In this document: positions 36,452 through 46,490 of the stretch, one piece after another
How positions within the stretch are numbered: position 1 is the first letter of the stretch
Layout: each line of letters opens with the position of its first letter
Source of the DNA: Vitrella brassicaformis
Taxonomy: Eukaryota > Sar > Vitrellaceae
Length of the DNA stretch: 64,000 bases
Assembly (NCBI GenBank): GCA_001179505.1
Contig: CDMY01000542.1
Location: forward strand, 144,154-208,153
Direction of reading: 5' to 3'
Made by a program: the position numbers and the translations under genes
Notes under the pieces: model-generated
The model's input: the letters and a program-made list of their open reading frames with translations, nothing else
Database searches by the model: none
Told to the model about the DNA's origin: nothing

Positions 36452-38121
36452 ATGGGCTTCCTCACTGAGGCGACAGGCACCACCGTTGACGAAGCGGTAA
36501 GTGCAGATCGATGCACTCACTCATTTGGAAGACCTGTGTGGCCCTCAGACCTGTGTGGACGCCATCAAGCCCGAACAATACGTCCACGTAGGATGGATGA
36601 ATGGATGAGTCACATGACACCAGCAGATGGACAATTGGATGTGTTTCCCGTGTTGTTGTGTGTGGTCAGCTGCACAGGCTGCGGGAGTTCCTCGATGGCG
36701 ACGTCGTGGTACGCACACAGACACCACACACACACACAGAGGGAGAGATCAGATGCACAGACTTTTTGTGGTGTGATGTTGGTTCAGGGGGAGCTGTTGC
36801 GGTGCGACCTTCGGGTGCGTTGCGCGGGCCACCCCAGGATCGTCGGCCATGGCGGCAACGGCATCGTCGTCCACTCGGACTACATCGACGCCGCCGAGGT
36901 GCCTGAGGACGCCCCGCAGCTCTGCATGAAGCTCATCACGCACGACGATGAGGGCAACTGGGTACACGCGCCAGACCGCACCACAGCACAGCACCTCGCG
37001 TCACGCCTCCATGGGTGTCTGTTCTGGACGTGTGTGGGTGTAGGTGTATGAGGGGTTCATGTTGGTTGAGGAGGCCGCCATGGCCTGGAAGCAGCAGCAG
37101 GTCGACGGATGGGACAGCGCCACAACCGCCAGCAGCACGAGCCCACCCAGCCGCCCGGCCACCTACACATTCCCCTCCAGCCCCGACATGAACACCAAGC
37201 TGGCGGACGTGTTTGCAAAGTGGACCGGGTGGCCCAATTTCGTGCTTCCTTAACATGCAGCGGACCATGATGGTCATGCCGCTCATGGAAGGTATGCCAG
37301 TGAGCCACCAGAGAGTCACCGTCAGTCCAGGGCACTTGATGGTCTCTGGTTTGGTGTGTGCACCAGGGACGTGGGATAGCGAGGGCGTCCGTGAGGGGCT
37401 CACACTGCCGCAGGCGTGTGGGCTCTTTCACACTGCGTTGGAGGGGCTGGGAAAGTTTCATGAGCGGGGCATCTCCATTAATGACATCAAGTCGAATGTA
37501 AGCCGACACACGACATAACCGTACCACTTTTTCTCCCTCTCCGTGTGCGTATGGGTGCAGGGGGACAACACGGGCTCCTTTCGCGGGAGTGGGGTGTGGT
37601 TTGATTTCGACCAGGCTGTAAGGCACACACACAGCAGCACTTCTCATAGTGGCGTTGATGTGTTGCGTGGATTGATGGCTGCAGCTGAGGGCAGGGGCCA
37701 TAGACGACCGCCGTCGGCTGATCATGGAGGGCTCCGAGCAGGGCACTGACCCTTATCGGAGCCCAGAGGCTGAACTCAAGCAGCTGGGTGAGCTACACGC
37801 ACAAACACACATTTACTGTAATCCATCCAATTTGGTGTCGTATGGACTCTTTCGTCTGTATCTTTGTCAGGCTGGGCCATCTGCGACCTCTTGCGGCCCC
37901 TCACCGAGACCCATGAGGACGGCCAACAGGTCCGTACCGCCCAGAAGGCGGGGCGGGCTAAGATCACCTACTTCAAGGTGGTGGCGCCCCTCATTGGGCA
38001 GCAGCTCCAACTCAAGGACAAGAACGGCAACCCGGTGCCCCAGCTCACGCACCAGCAGATGGTCAAGTACCTCAAGAAGAGCCGGGTTGCCGTCTCGTCC
38101 ACCACACCCCCTGCCCAGTGA
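36452..38121 (+). pseudogene. Divergent kinase-like protein, DFD family (copy B)
   Basis: Best-preserved copy of the local family. Exons: 36452-36495, 36670-36708, 36788-36961, 37044-37291, 37367-37497, 37561-37617, 37685-37787, 37871-38121. It reads as a kinase fold: glycine loop VGHGGNGIVV, candidate lysine in LCMKLI, alphaC-like FMLVEEAAMAW, hinge MVMPLMEG, and catalytic loop FHERGISINDIKSN, where D, K and N are kept but HR is lost. Then come VWFDFDQA (DFD for DFG), GTDPYRSPE (APE equivalent), ELKQLGWAICDLLRPL (alphaF) and a C-lobe ending QQMVKYLKKS. The exon at 37044-37291 contains an in-frame TAA at 37253, with the hinge in another frame. Either the copy is broken there or it is spliced in a way I cannot see. 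The start codon is uncertain. Confidence 0.6.
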
Positions 38122-39300
38122 AGTGGCAAAGGCACCCACCACTCGAGACGGACAAGGCGGTCGAGCCGCATGGCAGCGAGGGGGGAGGAAATGTGTGATT
38201 AATACGTGATGTCTCAGCCGTTTGTTGACGTCATCCTGTTGGTTTTTCTGTGTTTTCAGATCGCCGCCTACATTTTATATTCGTTGAGCAGGTCTTCATC
38301 AGATTCCCGCCCATGAAGCCGCTCATAGACGGTGAGCCCAGAAAACGCTCAGAGAGACATCAGCCCAGACATATCTGTCTGTCTCTTTGTGTGGCTGTCT
38401 GCGTGTACAAGAAACGCGGATGAAGTGTCACAGCTGCACGGTCTGGAACTATACTGGCGCCTCACGACGGACACAAGACTCAACCTCGCCCTTGGTACGC
38501 GAGCAACTCAAAAGTAAAGAGAATAGACAAGCCAAATGGAACAGACAAGCCTCTGTCGCCAGGAAGCTTCACCCTCACACGTCGACACGTTGGCGAGAAG
38601 GCTTCGGCTGAGGGGGAAGGGCCCGTAACACACAGAGACATGAAGTGAGCATTAAGGAAGTGTCATGTCGGACGTGTCTGCTTATGTCACTCCTCTCGTG
38701 TCTCATCTCAGGTGATCTCATATCGCCGCCTACATTTTATATTCGTCGGGCACTTTCATCATCGGACGTCCCCTGCCTGTCGCCGCCCGCGATGAAGCCG
38801 CCGATATCCGGGCGAAACTCTTCCAGACTTCAGTGCGTAAGCGAGTGTGAGCCGCCATCGCGATGGACACATGTGCAAATGGATTCCCTCATATCTCGCG
38901 TCCTGCACCGCAGATGAAGATGAGCATGCAACGACAAGTCGGCGATCATCCCGAGCCACAAGGAGAAGACTCTGAAGTACGGGAAGGACATTGAGGCCAC
39001 AGTAAAGCCCCTGAAGCGGCGCCTTACGGTGAGCCCAACGTCAACAATAGGTCTACTGACAACTGTTTTGTTTTCCTGTGCAAGAGCTGCCTTTCTCGAC
39101 GAATGTCGCAGCCTGTTTCTGCATGGTGTCGAAGGTAATTGGTAGGAATCGTCAGTCTCCTGTTGATGTCTCCCCACACATCTCTGAACTGGTGAAGACA
39201 GCAGCAAGCGGCACGGTAACTTCACCAGACCCTGCCCCCGCTCCTGTTTAGGTCGATTGCAAGCTACTTGAAAGCTCTCAAGTAATAAAAAGGCTGGTAC
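38122..39300 (+). other. Spacer with fragments of the kinase-like family and two motif copies
   Basis: After the stop of copy B, the CGCCGCCTACATTTTATA motif occurs at 38258-38283 and again at 38722-38745. Both are followed by related sequence containing TTCATCA and GCGATGAAGCCGC / CCATGAAGCCGC. PPMKPLIDG resembles the family hinge MPLMEG. There is no intact gene here. Confidence 0.5.
38258..38283 (+). repeat. Dispersed CGCCGCCTACATTTTATA motif
   Basis: Consensus copy, 137 bp after the stop of kinase-like copy B. Another perfect core copy is at 38722-38745. Confidence 0.8.
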
Positions 39301-39410
39301 GAATCAGGCAAACAAGGAAGAAGAGAGAAAAAGAAAAAGAGAGAGTGAGAGAGAGTATACACGCCCACACAATGATCCGTCTGTGTGTATGGTGTGTATG
39401 GGTATGTGCA

Positions 39411-39597
39411 GCCTGACAACGCGGGCAGCTACCGAGGGCATGGCGTGTGGTTCGACTTCGACACAGCAGTGAGACAGACGCACACCCGCACACAGCACTC
39501 GTCATGGTGTTGTCGACATGTTGCGTAGGTGAGGGCAGGCCTCATTGACGACCGCCGCAAGCGCATCAAGGCGGGGGCGGACCGCCACCGCCCTTAA
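39411..39597 (+). pseudogene. Kinase-like DFD family fragment (copy C)
   Basis: Two exon-like blocks: 39411-39469 reads PDNAGSYRGHGVWFDFDTA and, after a short intron, VRAGLIDDRRKRIKAGADRH ends with RP and TAA at 39597. These match the DFD exon and the start of the APE exon of copy B. The reading frame stops before the APE equivalent and no N-lobe is joined, so it is a fragment. The J-domain frame begins 14 bp further on. Confidence 0.6.
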
Positions 39598-39610
39598 TAC
39601 AGGCCCCCAT

Positions 39611-40785
39611 ATGGCGAGAAGGCAGCGTTGTGGCATTGACATCGCTGTCGCTGCCGCGCTGAGAGAAATTAGCCAGCGTTTGCTGTGGAGAGATAGTCAA
39701 GGAGATAGTGTTTTGCCATCGCCATGCCCATCACACTGCCAGACGGCCGCCAGGGCTACACCCGTTCCGACTACGTGGGGTTGGTTCTACGACAGGTTGC
39801 AGGTGCATCGCTGCGCCCCACTGCATGAGGTCAAAAAGGCATATCGCAAAGGCGCCCTGGTACGCACTGCAAACCGATACGAACGATTGGACGCATCTTG
39901 GCGGACGGATGTGTGTGTGTCTGCAGAAAACCCACACAGACAAGGGGGGTCGCAAGGAGGACTTCCAGGCCTTGGTTGAGGCCTACACGGCCATCAAGAA
40001 GGACCTCGAGCGACTCAGGCATGGCGACCCGTCTGACCCGGTACACCAAGAGCACAGCACCATCACGCTGCATTCATCAATCCTCGCATGTACGTGTGTG
40101 CGTTCGGCCGGTCAGATTATCAAGCGGCGCCGCGAGAGGAGGGAGAGGTACCAGCAGGTAACCGCGGCACACACACACCCACACACGCATTCACCCGCAT
40201 GCTTCTCTCTCTCTCTCTCTCCCCCCTTCACCCACTCACTCAGCAAAAGCCGGCCGCCGTGGAGAGGGAGAAGGATCTCAAGCAAATCGAACAAGAGCTG
40301 CAGCGGGGGGACAACACGGGCCCGGCAAGTTCATGGGACGCAGCCGTGAGTGAGCCCACAAACGCCACAGACATCTCCAGCCACACATTTGCGTGTGGAT
40401 GTTGAATGGACGCATGGATGGATGTGCGTGTAGGTCAAAGCCGCCGCCACATCATGGAGGGCTCCGCGCAGCAGACAGACCCATTCAGGAGCCAGGAGGA
40501 CGAAATGATGGTGCTTGGTGGGTGGAATGAATGGTGGTGACACGCACACGCAGCACACGCGCACCATCAATGTGTGGTCTTCGCTCAGGGTATGCAATGA
40601 TGCCAATCATCAGACGGCTCTTCCAGAAGGACAGGACCGACCCCACCGGCCGACCATACCGCAGCCCAGCAGCACTAGCGGCACTGGACATCTACTCGAG
40701 GGTCGTGGGCCCCCTCACTGGCACCGACACAGGCGCGCAGCCCTTGACGCATCGGCAGATGCTGGCTGTGCTCCTCGGGCAGTGA
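39611..40785 (+). CDS. J-domain protein joined to kinase-like C-lobe (copy D)
   Basis: Exons 39611-39859, 39927-40040, 40116-40157, 40244-40345, 40434-40517, 40589-40785. The first two exons form a J-domain: WFYDRLQVHRCAPLHEVKKA then YRKGAL, the loop THTDKGG (HTD in place of HPD), and FQALVEAYTAIKKDLERL. A basic helix (IIKRRRERRERYQQ) follows. The next exon, LQRGDNTGPASSWDAA, aligns with the family exon GDNTGSFRGSGVWFDFDQA but has lost the DFD core. HIMEGSAQQTDPFRSQEDEM is the degenerate APE exon, and the last exon ends PLTHRQMLAVLLGQ, like the family C-terminus. The junction into the 40434 exon is out of phase by my reading. The J-domain half may be a real gene and the rest a decayed tail, or they may be one fused gene. 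The HTD change would be expected to weaken Hsp70 stimulation. Confidence 0.5.
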
Positions 40786-41051
40786 GGGGGAGGGGCACCC
40801 ACACCCAGCGCATCACGACGACCACGTCCGGTGCTGGCCCATCATATCATCAGGCGGCAAGGGCAGCCCAAGGAAAGGGGCGGGGGAACGTGTGAGAGTG
40901 ATGGGAGAGACGGAGGGCGTGCGTGTTTGGGCACTCTCGCTGGAACCGACACAGAGGCGCAAGTGCGAGCTGAAGGAGGCATGTAAGTATCTGGTGTCTC
41001 GCCCGTCCTCTGTTGGTGCCATTCTATCGGTGTCTCTCTCCTCCTCCTCCG

Positions 41052-41075
41052 ATCGCCGCCTACATTTTATATTCG
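41052..41075 (+). repeat. Dispersed CGCCGCCTACATTTTATA motif
   Basis: Consensus copy in the 5' flank of kinase-like copy E. The flanking TTCGTCGGG is shared with the copy at 38722. Confidence 0.8.
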
Positions 41076-41319
41076 TCGGGTTTATCATATCAGCGTGACG
41101 TTCTCTCCCACAGCACTGCTCGACACCGACCGCAAGACGACACGCCCGAGACACCAATGCTTCGTACTCGCAAGCGGAAGAGAGTGTGCAAGATGTTGGC
41201 ATTCCTGCACACCGCAGCAGTTGCTGCCCTGCCGGGCATGCGAAAGGTGCGAGACGAGCGTCAGAGATTGTGGCCATTGATAACGCTTTCGGTTGTGCGG
41301 CGAGAGCGTCCCGACCCGT

Positions 41320-41529
41320 TCTGGTTTTGTGAGCGGCGTCAAGAGCCGACCTCTGTCGCTGGGAGATTTCAGAGTTGGCAAGATTCTTGGCGCAGAGCAC
41401 TTGAAAGCCGCCACACAACCCGCGGTCCGGTCCCTCCCCCCCTCCGCAGAATTCATCAGTGTGAAGGTCTTGCCCGCCCAGTTCAAGGCTGCTGCACTGC
41501 AAGACGGGCGTGTGGGTGTATTCCATTGA
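41320..41529 (+). pseudogene. Fragment of a canonical (AGC/Aurora-like) kinase N-lobe
   Basis: The frame LSLGDFRVGKILG followed by EFISVKVLPAQFKAAALQDG resembles the start of AGC/Aurora kinases (DDFEIG..LG ... VALKVL). The lysine of VKVL is kept. The glycine loop after KILG is lost and replaced by unrelated sequence. The frame ends at TGA 41527 with no C-lobe. It belongs to a different kinase type from the DFD family around it and is most likely a remnant. Confidence 0.35.
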
Positions 41530-41534
41530 TAGCT

Positions 41535-42097
41535 GCAGGTGAGGGCTGGCCCGATGAATGACCGCCGGAAGCGCATCATGGAGGGGGCGGACCGCGGCAT
41601 CGACCCGTACAAGCCCCCGCAGGTGGAGATGAAGCTGCTCGGTGAGTCACACGCACACATGGCCCCTCCCACCACACACACAGACACACACACCAATTGC
41701 ATCCCCTGTGGTATTGTGGGGGTGCCCTTGTCGGTCTGTATGTCTGTCAGGCACCGTCATCCGCGGCCTCTTGCGGCCCCTGCTCGACACACACGCGGGA
41801 GACCAGCAGGTCCGCACCGCCGATGAGGCCGCCTGGCCAAGGCGACATACATCCAGTTGGTGGCGCCTCTCATTGGGCAGCAGATCGTCGTCAAGGACAA
41901 GAACGGCAACCCGGTGCCCCCGCTCAGCCATCGGCATGGTCAAGTACCTCAGGAAGAGCCGGGTGGCTGAGGCGTCCATGCCATCGGAGGACACCACTAA
42001 GAAGGCAGTAAGATGGCAGAGCACGCCCTCAGAAAGTGATTCATCGACGTTCCTTGCGTGCGCTATCTTCAGCAGCAGCAGCAGCAGCACAAGTTGA
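41535..42097 (+). pseudogene. Kinase-like DFD family C-lobe (copy E), frame-shifted
   Basis: The exon from 41538 to 41640 reads MNDRRKRIMEGADRGIDPYK then PPQVEMKLLG, the APE/alphaF region. After an intron, the exon from 41751 begins GTVIRGLLRPLLDTHAGDQQ. Compared with copy B, one base is missing near 41837 and two near 41930. The segment between reads out of frame (SRSSSRTRTATRC), and the original frame returns at GMVKYLRKSRV. DNA identity through the shifted part is still high (GACAAGAACGGCAACCCGGT is shared), so the shift is recent. No N-lobe or catalytic loop precedes it. Confidence 0.6.
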
Positions 42098-42198
42098 CGC
42101 TGGAAGAGGTGGTCACTCCCGAAATCATGGTGTGTTGATGTCAACTTGTCAAGCCCAACTTAACGAGGACCACTCTTTGTTTGTTTGTTTGTTTGTGT

Positions 42199-42997
42199 GA
42201 GCTGTCAAAGCTCGGCCTGCGGGTCTAGACGGACAGCTCGGGCCAGCCCATGACGGTTGGGGAGGGCATGTACGTCGTGTACCTCGAGTACACCGATGTG
42301 CCACCTGGCCAACACCCAGAAGACCGCCCCCGTTTTGTGGCCAAATTCCTCAAGCGGCCCTCGTTCCCAGATTTTGTAAGTGAAGAACCTCATAGCTTGC
42401 CTGTGTTCTGATACATATGAGCGTCTGTCCTTCACCTTCAGGCCCATGAAGGCTTTAAGACGGTGCGACGCGCGGCCAACAAGTGGAAGGGCGAGCGCGC
42501 TACAAGCGCCAAGGAGACGGCACCCATCCGCCACCCGCCCATCCCGCCAGCCTCCTGGATGGCCCCTGGGCTGAAGGAGCCGGCTGAGGAATGGAGCGGG
42601 TGGCCTCCAGCCGTCCTCCCCTTTCACAACACACACATCAACGTCCAGACGGACAGCCGGGGTGTCGAGGGGCGTACCGTTGTGATAATGCCATTGATGG
42701 AGGGTGAGACAGCAGACGACACATGCAGCACTGCTTCTATACTTTCACCTTTCTTTGGTCAGGTACCTGGGACGGACTACAGCTGGGTGAAATCAGCGTT
42801 GCTGAGCTCAAGGGCCATTTCGCTACGGCGTTGAGAGGGCTACATTTCTATCAAGAGAGGGATGTATCCATTTTTGACGTCAAGGTAAGGAGACAAAGGC
42901 CACCAGATGAGCTTCGTTTGACCTTGTCTTAAGTGGCTCTCCGTCCCCCTTTGTGGCTGCCCAGGTTGACAATATGGGAATCTTCAAGGGCCAGTGA
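42199..42997 (+). pseudogene. Kinase-like DFD family N-lobe (copy F), truncated
   Basis: Exons: about 42199-42375, 42442-42702, about 42763-42883, 42965-42997. The N-lobe shows GEGMYVVYLEYTDV, candidate lysine in RFVAKFL, alphaC-like GFKTVRRAANKW, WSGWPPAVLPF and hinge VVIMPLMEG. The catalytic loop is FYQERDVSIFDVKVDN. It stops with TGA right after NMGIFKGQ, where other copies continue to FDFD. The first exon carries an in-frame TAG at 42226 relative to copy B, although that TAG could itself be a splice acceptor. The sequence directly after the stop matches the 3' flank of copy B, so the C-lobe seems deleted. Confidence 0.6.
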
Positions 42998-43016
42998 TGT
43001 GGCAGGGGCGCCCACC

Positions 43017-43075
43017 ACAAGAGACGGACAAGGCGGTCGAGCCGCATGGCTGCGAAGGGGGAGGGAATGAGTGTA
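43017..43075 (+). repeat. 3'-flank shared with copy B
   Basis: GAGACGGACAAGGCGGTCGA and GCCGCATGGC are shared with the 3' flank of copy B (about 38140-38185), and in weaker form with the sequence after copy D at 40783. Here the flank follows the catalytic-loop exon directly. Confidence 0.7.
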
Positions 43076-44015
43076 CATGGGGCCATGGATGGGTGGATGG
43101 ATGGATGAATGAACGGCAGCCACACGACAGCCACACGCCGTGACACACAGGTGGATGGTGCACCTCTCTAGCTCTAGCCACACTTGCCTACAATGCATTC
43201 CAATGACGATTGATTGGTCGCCTGGATGGATGAGTTGTAGTTGTGCTTCTTTCTAGTGAGTGACGTGTGTGCGGTGTCCGTCTGCTGTGTGTGCTGCACG
43301 TTTGGCTGACCGACCGAGTTGTCGATGCCCTTTGTCTGTGTGTAATTTATGTCGTGAAGTGAGTGGAGTACCCGACTGTCGCCTTATCTCGGTAGTAAAT
43401 GCCTTTTCTGTGATGCATTTGTCCGGCTGCGCTTGATTAATTGTGTGCACGTGAGAGCGTACATGTCCATGGAGAGGGGAGAGCGGCGACACGCCATACA
43501 TACCTTCATGCATCATTACCTACGTGTGTCCATCCATTTGTGTGTGAGAGAGAGAGAGAGAGCGTCCGTCCGTCCATGTGCATACGAGAGAGCGCGGCGG
43601 CTTTAGTCCCATCCATAGTTCATGAGGCCATCTGTGTACGGGGAGTGTGCTGTGGGATGGCTGTGAGACAGCAGCTTACATGGGAGAGAGCGCCTCGGCG
43701 AGTGTGTGGTCTGCCGAAGTTTTTGTTAGTGAGAGAGCGAAGCTCGTGTTTGTATGTCGCCCAACCAGCGGGGTTGTGTGTGTCTGAGGGAGGGGTGAAT
43801 GGGAGGGTGGCGTGTGTGGCGGCAGAGAGGCCTTTCGTCTTTCGTTGCCTACATTTTATATTCGGATGTCAGCGTTGGCACAGCGGCATACGTACGGCGG
43901 TTTTGCTACTAGATGAATGAAACATCTGGACAGAGGAGACGAAATGACTGGCCACGTGTCACACACAATCCTGGGCCCACACACGCCGACGTATCCATCC
44001 ATCAGTCCATTCATA
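43076..44015. other. Spacer, GA/TG repeats and one motif copy
   Basis: No gene was recognised. It contains CATC and GAGA repeats (about 43548-43562) and a shortened copy of the GCCTACATTTTATATTCG motif at 43847-43864. Confidence 0.5.
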
Positions 44016-44346
44016 CCCAGGCATGCACGATGTCTCTTTCACATGTCTCTCTATATTGTATTGTGTGCGAGTACGAGTTGCGGAGAGCGGCGACGCATTC
44101 GAAAGGCTCCGGGAGACCAATGTCAATGTCCGTCGGCTCGTCGGCGTACACGCAATGCATCGCACCCAGGCAGCTGCATACACAAAACAGACACATGCAA
44201 GGGGACGGCTCAATGCCGGGCTCATTCAAATTTCATTACAGAACCTGGCATTCGGGGTTGAACTTTGCCAGAATGGGGTTGACATCTGCACGGGCTGCCG
44301 AAGGCGGCGGTGTGTCATGACCCTTGCTGAGTACTTCCTGTCATCA
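44016..44346 (-). pseudogene. Broken partial duplicate of the secreted Cys-rich gene
   Basis: On the minus strand, DVNPILAKFNPECQ and the downstream exon correspond to exons 1 and 2 of the gene at 44727-45785, including the intron between them and flanking sequence. In exon 2 a deletion removes the region coding for AAAEIAAHEH and shifts the frame after LPGCDA. Exons 3-4 and the signal peptide exon start are absent. It lies in direct orientation about 0.4 kb beyond the 3' end of the intact gene. Confidence 0.7.
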
Positions 44347-44726
44347 TCATGAAAGAGCTGCTGATAGAGACATTTTTATGGTGATAATGGAAGTGACGGG
44401 CTTCGGTATTTGTTGACATTGAGCCGTGTCGTGTCTCGCGATCAGTCGCCCGACACACATTCGTAAATGTTTGTCAGCGAAAGTAAGAGCAAGGCAGCGC
44501 ATGCATCGGCAGCCACACATGCCTTCGAAAAGTGAACGGGCGAAAAAGAAAGCGAGAAAAAAGAAAAGGGACACAATCTCACGGGCCACGTCATGTCAAT
44601 CAATATGTGTGGGGCGTCCGTCCGATCCAAGCTGCAGCCGAATGAGGGCGAGAGAAAGACAGTACATCTCACTGTGTTTAGACGAGAACGCGGGTGATCG
44701 ATGGCTCTGTCCATCTCTTACCTTCT

Positions 44727-45785
44727 TCACTTCTTTTTGTGCTTTTTCTGCGCCTTCTGCGGTCGGCTCGCCTCCATGTCCAGGATCGCATCGAGCGATT
44801 CCTTACTCGGCTCGCTCGACTTGGGGCACAGGTTGGCAAAGCTGAGCGTGCAAGGGTGCTCGTCGATGTCGAAATCGCAGACAAAGTCGGCAAGAGTCAC
44901 GGATTCTTCGCCTTCGTCGGCAATAGAGCGGATGGTGCCGGTGTAGTACTTGTCAAACAGAGACTCGCCCTGATCACGGTTGCACCGCCGTACCTTGCAC
45001 ACCCCCTTTTTCTTCTGAGCTTGTTCTTCTGGGGTGAGGCAGAATTTGAATGATGCGATTTCTTTGTCGTCGCAGGCCCAGTTGCAAGATGGCGCACATT
45101 TGGCACTGACGGGCAGGGAGCATTGCACGTCTCGCTTGTCGGCAGGGTCAAGTTTGGGCTTGAAGAGGCAGTGGGGGCTCTCGCTGTGAGGTTCGATGGG
45201 AGACAGACAGAACAGATACGTGACCAATGGATACATTCAATGGATCGTACACAAAAGCGTCCTCATCACATGTCGGTAAGACATCACACCTGTGGGGTTC
45301 GAAGATCTTGCCGGGGAAGAGCTCCAGCTTCTCCCTGCAACGCATCCATTCACACAAAGAATACCCAGGCATGCACGATGTCTCTTTCACATGTCTCTCT
45401 CATATGTGTGTGAGTACGAGTTGCAGAGAGCGGCGACGCATTCGAGAGGCTCCGGGAGACCAATGTCAATGTCCGTCGGCTCGTCGGCGTACACGCAATG
45501 CTCATGCGCAGCTATCTCGGCGGCCGCATCGCACCCAGGCAGCTGCATACACAAAACAGACACATGCAAGCAAGAAGGCATATAGAAGGCATATCAAGAA
45601 AACAGGCGACGGCTCATTAATGACACAACCTGGCATTCGGGGTTGAACTTTGCCAGAATGGGGTTGACATCTGGCTCCGCTAGCTGCGGTGCGTCATGAC
45701 ACTTGCTGTCATCATGATGATGGAGCTGCTCGGCGGCAGCACCCTTCACGATGAGCACCAGGACGGAAAATGCCACATACAGCAT
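44727..45785 (-). CDS. Secreted cysteine-rich protein, unknown function
   Basis: Four minus-strand exons in phase: 45630-45785, 45418-45542, 45290-45334, 44727-45183; about 260 aa. The N-terminus (MLYVAFSVLVLIVKGAAAEQ) is a clear signal peptide. The mature part has about 15 cysteines in spaced pairs (CHD, CDAAAE, CVYADE, CAPSCNWACDD, CKVRRCN, CDFDIDEHPC). The tail is basic, ending QKAQKKHKKK. The even spacing suggests disulfides in the secretory pathway or outside the cell. I do not recognise a domain. The start could also be an ATG two codons upstream (45791). A broken partial copy lies downstream at 44016-44346. Confidence 0.7.
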
Positions 45786-46490
45786 TGTCATGTGCCGGCA
45801 GCCTTGTTTGCAATGGGCGGCCAAGTTGGCGAACTGCAGCGGTTTCTGGGAGCACCCTAGGCGGCCTGGCGGCCAAGTCCCCTGTTGGTCTGTCCAACAT
45901 GAAAACACGCACCCTAACATGCAACCCGGACACGCAACACGCAGCACGCAGAGGGCAGACGCAGCAAACAGGAGGATGTGCAATGCGCTGCGAACGACGG
46001 CAACATACAGGCAGGCACACAACGTCGCACACACGCCAACCCAGCAGCAGCTTGAAGGCGGCGTGCATGCGTGCATCCTGCACCATGACTCCATACGTAG
46101 ATACCGCCCATCCCCAGGTGGCGAACTGAAGTTGCGAGCTTAGCCGAGCAAAGGGGAAGCCACAGATCGTCGTCCCCTTCCCAGATCATGCTGCCTATCC
46201 GCACGCCTGTCGGATTGTCAGGTCTCACAGCTGCAGCTGCCCTCCGGAGAGCTCCGGTTGCTGTCCAGCGAAGATGGCACCACCCTGATCTAACAAAGGC
46301 AAGGAGGCAAGGAATGAACCTGGGGAATGAATGAATGCACGACAGATGAGCGAGCTGACACACCTGATCTGCTGTGCTGTGCGAATGCTGTCCTGTTGAT
46401 ACACTTCAGCTCAAGGGGTGGAAGAGTGTCGAGAAGGAATCAAGCATCCCACACACAGCTGCTGAGAGGGAAGCACAGCATGCACTCAAG

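Noticed and set aside
41640-42144. Poly-Ser/Leu frame near 42070 as a transmembrane gene
   Set aside because: Produced by an AGC repeat (CAGCAGCAGCAGC) and the antisense of copy E.
43441-43920. Plus-strand 159-residue frame
   Set aside because: Arises over GAGA and TG repeats; no family resemblance.
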